DNA of 47,335 nucleotides from contig SUZB01000016.1 in NCBI GenBank assembly GCA_015060115.1, positions 1 through 47,335 on the forward strand. The letters run 5' to 3'. Position 1 is the first letter of the stretch, and every line of letters starts with the position of its first letter. The notes below the pieces were generated by a model that saw nothing but the letters and a program-made list of their open reading frames with translations, did not search any database and was not told where the DNA came from. The stretch comes from Rikenellaceae bacterium (GTDB lineage Bacteria > Bacteroidota > Bacteroidia > Bacteroidales > Rikenellaceae). Below, piece by piece: positions 42,263 through 47,335 of the stretch. The translations under genes and the position numbers were made by a program.

Positions 42263-42679
42263 ATGCCACGACTTATAGCCATAGACTACGGCACGAAGCG
42301 CACAGGTTTGGCCGTTACCGACCCTCTGGGCATCATAGCATCGCCCTTGGAGACGGTCGAGACCAAGCAACTGGAGCGCTACCTCGCCGACTACTTCAAG
42401 CGCGAGGAGGTATCGACAATCGTTGTGGGACATCCCCGCCAGATGAGTGGCGAGCCCTCTGAGACGATGCGTTATATCCAGCCCCTTATGGGTCGTCTGC
42501 GCCACGCCTACCCCGATAAGAAGGTTGTGGCATACGACGAGAGGTTTACCTCGGTACTTGCGCAACGCACAATTCGCGAGAGTGGCATCGGCAAGATGGC
42601 ACGCCGCGACAAGGCACTGGTAGATAAGGTCTCGGCAGCAATAATCCTGCAAGACTATATGGCATCAGTAGGAATGTAA
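42263..42679 (+). CDS. ruvX: RuvX/YqgF family Holliday-junction resolvase-like nuclease
   Basis: A 138-residue RNase H-fold protein: DYGTKRTGLAV at about 7-17 holds the first catalytic Asp, VVGHPRQMSGE at about 54-64 the next block, and YDERFTSVLA (about 94-103) the Asp-Glu pair; the final Asp is in DKVSAAIILQDY. It is essential in many bacteria, with a role in 16S rRNA 5' processing and/or recombination. Its start lies one base after the membrane peptide. Confidence 0.92.
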   Translation: MPRLIAIDYGTKRTGLAVTDPLGIIASPLETVETKQLERYLADYFKREEVSTIVVGHPRQMSGEPSETMRYIQPLMGRLRHAYPDKKVVAYDERFTSVLAQRTIRESGIGKMARRDKALVDKVSAAIILQDYMASVGM

Positions 42680-42726
42680 AAGCCTATTATTCAATACTAA
42701 TTATTCATTATTTACTACTAATTGGT

Positions 42727-43275
42727 ATGATTTATCCAATCGTAATTTACGGCTCGCAGATTTTGCGTAACGAGTCAGAAGATATCACTCCGGACTATCC
42801 CGAACTTAAGAAACTGATCGAGGATATGTGGACAACCCTTGCCGAGGCAGAGGGTGTAGGTCTTGCTGCACCTCAGATTGGCAAGAACATCCGCCTCTTT
42901 ATCGTGGACTGCACACCTTGGGGTGAGGATGACCCCTCGTTGGCAGACTACCGCAAGGTATTTATCAATGCCGAGATTTATGAGCGCTCGGAGGAGACAG
43001 CACTCTTCGAGGAGGGTTGCCTATCGTTGCCCGGACTCCACGAGAATGTGCGCCGCCCTGTATCTATTCATATGCGCTACCTCGACGAGAACTTTGTTGA
43101 GCACGACGAGGAGTTTACCGGAAAGCCCGCGCGTGTAATCCAGCACGAGTACGACCATATCGAGGGTATGGTATTTACCGACCACCTTGCACCTATCCGC
43201 AAGAACCTTATTAAGAATAAGTTGCAGAAGATGGCTCGTGGGTCGTACAAAGCTTTTTATAAAACCAAAAGGTAA
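42727..43275 (+). CDS. def: Peptide deformylase
   Basis: A 182-residue metalloenzyme that removes the formyl group from new proteins. The three motifs are complete: GVGLAAPQIG at about 43-52, EGCLSLPG with metal ligand Cys98, and QHEYDHIEG with His140, Glu141 and His144. It follows ruvX by 47 bases. Its stop codon TAA (43273-43275) is the first three bases of a C-family repeat. Confidence 0.96.
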   Translation: MIYPIVIYGSQILRNESEDITPDYPELKKLIEDMWTTLAEAEGVGLAAPQIGKNIRLFIVDCTPWGEDDPSLADYRKVFINAEIYERSEETALFEEGCLSLPGLHENVRRPVSIHMRYLDENFVEHDEEFTGKPARVIQHEYDHIEGMVFTDHLAPIRKNLIKNKLQKMARGSYKAFYKTKR

Positions 43276-43403
43276 TTTGTTGAGATAAGGCAGACATCTA
43301 CTGCCGCTAACAAAAATAAATGCGAATGAGCAGTACTTTTTGTACAGCCCATCCGCATTTTTTTTGCCGAGCGTTGTATCTGCAGCCTTCTATCAACAAA
43401 TTT
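43273..43403 (+). repeat. C-family repeat starting on the def stop codon
   Basis: 131 bp from TAATTTGTTGAGATAAGGCA to TCTATCAACAAATT, the ends being imperfect inverted repeats. The inner stem AAATGCGAATGAGCAGTA (43318) pairs with TACAGCCCATCCGCATTT (43343) and is followed by T-rich sequence, so it can end the def mRNA. Bases 43284-43305 match the inverted copy at 3093-3114 exactly. Confidence 0.7.
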
Positions 43404-43430
43404 GTTGTGATAGTGGCGCTACTAAGTTTT
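43398..43430 (+). repeat. Partial second C-family copy
   Basis: AATTTGTTGTGATAGTGGCG at 43398 overlaps the right end of the full copy and resembles the left end at 46947, but no right end follows. Confidence 0.4.
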
Positions 43431-43442
43431 ATGCCAAGAGTA

Positions 43443-43471
43443 TTGCTAATTAAAAAAAATGCTTATCTTTG
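43443..43471 (+). promoter_or_regulatory. Promoter with a 190-base leader
   Basis: TTG (43443-43445), 18 bases, then TATCTTTG (43464-43471). The leader to the ATG at 43668 is about 190 bases and I see no reading frame or strong hairpin in it. Confidence 0.6.
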
Positions 43472-43667
43472 TACTTTAGGGAGGTTTTATAAATCAAGTT
43501 GAGTCGATTTTGAAGGTGCAATGCGGGTATTGTAACTAATGAAGAGATGAGAAAGTTGCCAAAATAGATTCAATAGCGACTGAAATTAAAAATTTCTCGG
43601 AACGCAAACTGTATATTTATTTATAGAATATCCCTTTAGTTAGTAGGTAATTCAAACATTTAGAAAT

Positions 43668-45227
43668 ATGAAAAATCTCTTAAAATCTGTTGTAGTGGCT
43701 ATCTTGGCACTGTTGCCTCTTGCGGGTTGCGATAAGAACACCGACAATGTAGCACCTACCGTGAACATCACACTTATCGAGGTTGGAAGCGACTCGGCGA
43801 CAATATCTATACAGGCACGAAATGCCGATGAGTATGCCTATATGCTCTACGATGGCGATGTTGTCTCGGTAGATGATGTGTTCAAAAAAGGCGATATTGT
43901 AGAGGAGCTTAATGCCGGTATTAAAATCACGAACCTTGAGCCTGAGACCACATACTATGTAATCGCTGCGGCACGAAATAGCGTTGGTGAGGCACTCTCG
44001 GAGGCCGTAAAGTTCACAACTGAGAAGGGTAGTGGCAATGGCGGTAACAACGACAACAACGACAACAACGATGACAACACCAATACAGAGTTGCCCGATA
44101 TTGATGGTGTTGAGAATATCACGATTGTAAAGACTCAGGATGGTCGTTGGTATAAGCCATACAACTACTATGTAACCTTTGTGCGCGACAATGGCGACAG
44201 TATCATCTTGGACTTCTACACCCTCGATGAGACAATGTCGAGCTATCTGCCCTATGGTCAGTATGCGCTTGGTAACTCTTACGACCCATACACGATTCAT
44301 AACGAGACATCGCGATATGTGCCTCAGGGTGTAGCCGATGAGAATGGCTACCTATTCACCGATGGCTATGTAACGGTAGATGTTGTAGGTGGCTACTACT
44401 CTGTATATATGATGCTTACCTACGATGAAAACGGCACACAGCGAAGCATACAGGGCCTCTACAACGGCCTTATGTCTGGTGCTTCGGTTCCTGAGGGCGA
44501 CAATGAAGGTGCCAAGAAGCTTATCGAGGTATTGGAGGTAGGCTCTACTTCGTTCAAGTTTAGAATCAATGCCGAAGAGGGTCAGTATTGGCGTTGCTCG
44601 GTGGTGGATAAGCGTGTCTACGACCAGACAGCATCAAACCCCGGTGCGTGGGTTGTAACCTATGGCTTTATGCTCTCAGGCACGCTCACCTTCGACTGGC
44701 GTAATGGCGAGATGTGCGAGCATGTGCCTGGATATCAGATGAATGTAAGCTCCTCTACCGACTACCTTATCCTTGCGGCCCTGATGGATTATAGCAACGG
44801 TCAGGAGAATAACCTCCTCGGTGGTGTGGAGATTGTGCAGGTGCGCACCGAGGCAGAGGCTGCAGGCTCGGCAACTGTCGATATCGACATCAAGGAGATA
44901 AATATCAACGACATCCTCTTCGACTGCACATTGGGCGATGATGTGTGGTGTTGCTATGTGGCGATGATGGAGACGGCCAACCTCCAGGAGATTAAAGATG
45001 GCAAGTATGCTATGGCGGGCTACTCGTCATACGAGGAGTGTATGCTCTCGCTGATACCTGCTCTGAGCCACGACTCTATGCGTCAGTTCCTTGAGTCGCA
45101 GGTAGATTATCGTTGGGACTACCTCAAGTATAACACCTCGTATACGATGTGTATCAAGGTTGTCGATATGGATAATCGTGCAAACTTTGTTGAGCTTGAG
45201 CCATTTACCACAAAACAAAATATTTAG
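43668..45227 (+). CDS. Lipoprotein with FN3-like domain and Asn/Asp-rich linker
   Basis: A 519-residue lipoprotein (lipobox LAGC, Cys21). Residues about 28-118 look like a fibronectin type III domain (PTVNITLIEVGSDSATISI ... NLEPETTYYVIAAARNSVGE). A low-complexity linker NGGNNDNNDNNDDNTNT (about 124-140), coded by a 9-base DNA repeat at about 44046-44085, connects it to a larger C-terminal part (about 145-519) made of beta-rich repeats. That part has no catalytic motif I can see; FN3-like patterns may recur at about 285-410 and 415-515. I infer a surface-exposed binding or adhesive lipoprotein. It is a single gene from the promoter at 43443. Confidence 0.75.
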   Translation: MKNLLKSVVVAILALLPLAGCDKNTDNVAPTVNITLIEVGSDSATISIQARNADEYAYMLYDGDVVSVDDVFKKGDIVEELNAGIKITNLEPETTYYVIAAARNSVGEALSEAVKFTTEKGSGNGGNNDNNDNNDDNTNTELPDIDGVENITIVKTQDGRWYKPYNYYVTFVRDNGDSIILDFYTLDETMSSYLPYGQYALGNSYDPYTIHNETSRYVPQGVADENGYLFTDGYVTVDVVGGYYSVYMMLTYDENGTQRSIQGLYNGLMSGASVPEGDNEGAKKLIEVLEVGSTSFKFRINAEEGQYWRCSVVDKRVYDQTASNPGAWVVTYGFMLSGTLTFDWRNGEMCEHVPGYQMNVSSSTDYLILAALMDYSNGQENNLLGGVEIVQVRTEAEAAGSATVDIDIKEININDILFDCTLGDDVWCCYVAMMETANLQEIKDGKYAMAGYSSYEECMLSLIPALSHDSMRQFLESQVDYRWDYLKYNTSYTMCIKVVDMDNRANFVELEPFTTKQNI

Positions 45228-45314
45228 CCCTCAGCGAGTGGTGCTAATGACCATAAAAATGGACATTTTGACGAAAACTATTCGTTGAATTATATGCTGT
45301 TTCCGTTGAAATCG

Positions 45315-45346
45315 TTTTGATGTTCAGAAAAAAAATGTTATCTTTG
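45315..45346 (+). promoter_or_regulatory. Promoter for the first small barrel protein
   Basis: TTTTG (45315-45319), 19 bases, then TATCTTTG (45339-45346); leader about 48 bases. Confidence 0.65.
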
Positions 45347-45399
45347 TATTCGTAACGGAGAAAATATTATCTATTTTTTAATACTAAAATCAAATTATT

Positions 45400-45852
45400 A
45401 TGAAGAAAATTTTACTTTTGGTCGTTGCTGTAGTTTTTGCTACTTCTGCTTTTGCTCAGGACTATAAGAACTCTATCGGTCTCCGCCTCGGTAATGGTGC
45501 AGAGATTCAGTATGAGCGCCACTTCTCAGCTAAGAACTACCTTGAGGTAAATGGTGGTCTTTATGGCTTTGGCAACTCTTTCTTCGGTAATGCTACTTAC
45601 AACTGGAATTGCTGCGAGTGGGATTGGACTCCTAACGCAGGTAAGTGGTTCCTCTCAGCCGGTGTGGGTGCATCGCTCGGTTTGTGGGAGAAGGCATTCC
45701 AGGTAGGTGTTGCAGGTAATGTTGCATTCGGTATCCGCTTCAACAAGCCCGTAACCCTCTCACTTGACTATCGTCCTACCGTATTCTTCCTTGGTAATGC
45801 GTGGGGTAAGGGTTTTGCTAATGTTGGTCTTACTTGCACTTACAACTTCTAA
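45400..45852 (+). CDS. Small outer-membrane beta-barrel protein (first copy)
   Basis: A 150-residue exported protein with a signal peptide cut at AFAQD (about residue 20). The mature part alternates hydrophobic and polar residues in about eight strands and ends in phenylalanine (CTYNF), a usual outer-membrane insertion signal. WDWTPNAGKWFLSAGVGASLG is shared with the protein at 46286. Function is unknown; it resembles OmpX/OmpW-size barrels. Codons are T-ending and optimal, suggesting high expression. A C-family repeat begins at its stop codon. Confidence 0.8.
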   Translation: MKKILLLVVAVVFATSAFAQDYKNSIGLRLGNGAEIQYERHFSAKNYLEVNGGLYGFGNSFFGNATYNWNCCEWDWTPNAGKWFLSAGVGASLGLWEKAFQVGVAGNVAFGIRFNKPVTLSLDYRPTVFFLGNAWGKGFANVGLTCTYNF

Positions 45853-45980
45853 TTTCTTGTGATAAGGGGTCATTCTCGACCCATCCCAAAAGTAATCCCC
45901 CAAGGGCTGTACTTCTTTGTACTATCCCTTGGGGGATTCTTTTGCGATAGGCCAAGCCTAACCCCTTCTGACAAGAAATT
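45850..45980 (+). repeat. C-family repeat on the stop codon (copy C3)
   Basis: 131 bp starting with the TAA of the preceding gene (TAATTTCTTGTGATAAGGGG) and ending TTCTGACAAGAAATT. The inner stem AATCCCCCAAGGG (45893) / CCCTTGGGGGATT (45927) is a strong terminator. It differs from the copy at 46817 by one base (TTCTTTTGCG against TTCTTCTGCG). Confidence 0.8.
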
Positions 45981-46004
45981 GGCTGCGTGCTGACTGGGGA
46001 GGAG

Positions 46005-46170
46005 TTTTATTAGGGAATTTAATGAGTTTAGGGAATGTAGAGAGCTTAAGGATAAATGTCGGTAGCGCCTCCCTAACTTCTCTAAATTCCCTAATTTCCC
46101 TAAACTCTATTTTTTAATGCGCCCCTTTTACCCCTTAGACCCCTTTTGTCCCTTGGGCTTTAGCCCGCAG
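46005..46170. repeat. D-family repeat (copy D1) with TTAGGGAA arms
   Basis: Left arm TTAGGGAATTTAATGAG plus more TTAGGGAA units, right arm ACTTCTCTAAATTCCCTAAT plus more, which are complementary. It ends with a pyrimidine run of CCCCTTTT units and GGGCTTTAGCCC. A GCAGGCG-AAA-CGCCTGC hairpin and a short TAACAACTAAAAACT boundary follow (to 46212). Together with C3 it fills the 433-base gap. Confidence 0.65.
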
Positions 46171-46219
46171 GCGAAACGCCTGCTCTCTAACAACTAAAAA
46201 CTAAAAACTCTCTTTCCCC

Positions 46220-46250
46220 TTTGCTCTTTTACTAAAAATTTATACCTTTG
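46220..46250 (+). promoter_or_regulatory. Promoter for the second small barrel protein
   Basis: TTTG (46220-46223), 19 bases, then TACCTTTG (46243-46250). It overlaps an in-frame start at 46250, so ATG 46286 is preferred. Confidence 0.65.
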
Positions 46251-46285
46251 TGTTACAAATACCAAAAAACTATAAAACATCAACT

Positions 46286-46819
46286 ATGAAAAAACTATTT
46301 CTTATTCTTGTTGCTGCACTCTCTATCAGCGCAGTATCAGCTCAGGAGTTCTCATTGGGCGCTCGTGTAGGCGCTGGTGCACAGGCCGTAGCACAGCTCA
46401 AGTTCTCTAACGACAACTACCTTGAGGCACGCTTCGGTGCATCGTGGATTAACCCCGTAGTTACCGTTACTCATGCCACCGAGAACACTATCAATGTTAA
46501 TTCGTCGCGCGTATGTGCCGATTTCACACTCCTCTACAACTGGCATATCCTCGATATGGACTGGACACCCAAGGCTGGTCGTTGGTTCTTCGATGCCGGT
46601 GTAGGTGTTAATGTCGGCGGTAAGGCACACTTCGCCTATGTAGGTCTTGCAGGTATGGCACGCCTCGGCATCTCATTCAACAATGCCCCCGTAAGCCTCT
46701 CAGTAGATTGGACACCCTCATTTGGCCCTCGTATCGGCTATGTTAAGGAGTGGTCAGAGGCTGAGTTCAACGACCTCGCATTAGCAAACTTAGGTGTTAC
46801 CTGCACCTTCCACTTCTAA
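46286..46819 (+). CDS. Small outer-membrane beta-barrel protein (second copy)
   Basis: A 177-residue exported protein from ATG 46286 with signal peptide cut after AVSAQ. It is a paralogue of the 150-residue barrel at 45400: WTPKAGRWFFDAGVGVNVG matches WTPNAGKWFLSAGVGASLG, and it also ends in Phe (CTFHF). It is longer in the loops between strands 3-4 (HATENTINVNSS) and 7-8 (IGYVKEWSEAEFND). Protein similarity is modest while the repeat that follows is nearly identical. Likely an outer-membrane barrel of unknown ligand. Confidence 0.8.
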   Translation: MKKLFLILVAALSISAVSAQEFSLGARVGAGAQAVAQLKFSNDNYLEARFGASWINPVVTVTHATENTINVNSSRVCADFTLLYNWHILDMDWTPKAGRWFFDAGVGVNVGGKAHFAYVGLAGMARLGISFNNAPVSLSVDWTPSFGPRIGYVKEWSEAEFNDLALANLGVTCTFHF

Positions 46820-46947
46820 TTTCTTGTGATAAGGGGTCATTCTCGACCCATCCCAAAAGTAATCCCCCAAGGGCTGTACTTCTTTGTACTATCCCTTGGG
46901 GGATTCTTCTGCGATAGGCCAAGCCTAACCCCTTCTGACAAGAAATT
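46817..46947 (+). repeat. C-family repeat on the stop codon (copy C4)
   Basis: 131 bp beginning with the gene's TAA; 130 of 131 bases equal to the copy at 45850-45980. Contains the same strong terminator stem. Confidence 0.8.
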
Positions 46948-47073
46948 AATTTGTCGTGATAGCGGCGCTACTATGACGCTTCAGTCGTGAGGGCGAATGG
47001 GAAATACGCACAGTATGTCCCATCCGCCCTCTCTCGTGTCAGCGCCATATTAGCACCACTCTGACGACAAATT
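46947..47073. repeat. C-family repeat (copy C5) joined to C4
   Basis: 127 bp from TAATTTGTCGTGATAGCGGC to CTGACGACAAATT. The inner stem GAGGGCGAATGGGA (47000) pairs with the inverse around 47021-47034. It shares the last T of C4, so the two are directly joined. Confidence 0.65.
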
Positions 47074-47094
47074 GGTCGTGCAGAGCCGTAGGTG

Positions 47095-47260
47095 CTTTAT
47101 TAGGGAATTTAGTGAGTTTAAGGAGTGTAGGGAGCTTAAGGAATAAATGTTGGTAGCGCTCTTCACTAACTTCTCTAAATTCCCTAATTTCCCTAAACTC
47201 TCTTTTTTAATGCACCCCTTTTACCACTTAGACCCCTTTTGTCCCTTGGGCTTTAGCCCT
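47095..47260. repeat. D-family repeat (copy D2), cut short
   Basis: Matches D1 (46005-46170) along its length, including the TTAGGGAA arms and the CCCCTTTT run, and then loses similarity after GGGCTTTAGCCC near 47259. The last 75 bases of the window (47261-47335) share nothing with the other copy. Confidence 0.65.
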
Positions 47261-47335
47261 GTCGTTTCCTAAAATAGGTTGACTCGTTGCACCTTATTAA
47301 CGGATAAAAGAAAGACTCAGGTTAGATAATAAAAC

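Noticed and set aside
43320..43502. 60-codon frame after def
   Set aside because: It lies in a C-family repeat and a promoter.
1..47335. Prophage or plasmid origin for the window
   Set aside because: No phage structural, integrase, replication or mobilisation genes were seen, and housekeeping genes dominate 35936-43275.

Overview
The window looks like chromosomal DNA from an anaerobic gut-type member of the Bacteroidales. The evidence is a SusC/SusD pair, an Oar-like TonB receptor, a GH97 enzyme, a GlyRS of the single-chain type, many secreted lipoproteins with a Cys lipobox, and almost every transcription unit preceded by the Bacteroidetes promoter signature (TTG, about 20 bases, then TAnnTTTG) with no Shine-Dalgarno. 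An Alistipes/Rikenellaceae-like source is my guess; it cannot be proved from the sequence alone. I saw no rRNA, tRNA or CRISPR array, and no intact transposase.

Layout. 1-8405: HAD phosphatase and GH97 alpha-glycosidase (+), then on the minus strand a GGGtGRT protein with a NifU-like Fe-S scaffold, and an Oar-like TonB receptor. 8664-16140: a SusC/SusD/third-lipoprotein operon. 16492-24292: a secreted proteolysis locus made of a twice-repeated cassette (promoter, subtilisin-like S8 lipoprotein, small lipocalin-like lipoprotein), then a C10 (streptopain-like) protease and a tiny lipoprotein overlapping it by 4 bases. 24384-26228 (-): a small membrane protein, a chimeric gene remnant and a PlsC-like acyltransferase. 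26431-31187: a five-gene envelope-decoration operon (two LicD proteins, a cytidylyltransferase-oxidoreductase fusion, an SDR, a GT2). 31266-32272: a three-gene DUF3791/DUF3990 toxin-like module. 32277-34160 (-): a Stealth phosphotransferase and an LpxL-like acyltransferase. 34646-35732 (-): a lipoprotein and a structured 6S-like RNA. 35936-43275: housekeeping genes (yraN, pepE, acpP, fabF, rnc, radC, glyRS, a 37-residue membrane peptide, ruvX, def). 43443-47335: an FN3-like lipoprotein and two paralogous small beta-barrel proteins.

How genes work together. The proteases at 16541-23911 would cut extracellular protein and the neighbouring SusCD-type importer may take up the products. The short lipoproteins that follow each S8 protease end in a tail that copies the pro-peptide/mature junction of those proteases, so they are candidate dedicated inhibitors or chaperones. 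The LicD operon appears to make a CDP-activated (polyol or amino-alcohol) phosphate and transfer it to a surface glycan. acpP-fabF supply acyl chains to the same envelope that LpxL and the PlsC-like protein build.

A second theme is non-coding. The intergenic spaces carry at least four families of palindromic repeats, called here A (TTAGTTG-bounded, with arms built of 8-9 base repeats), B (GAGGCTGAATAAAAAG-bounded), C (about 130 bp, usually starting exactly on a gene's TAA stop codon and carrying a terminator hairpin) and D (TTAGGGAA arms). Two C copies are 130/131 identical although the genes they follow are strongly diverged.
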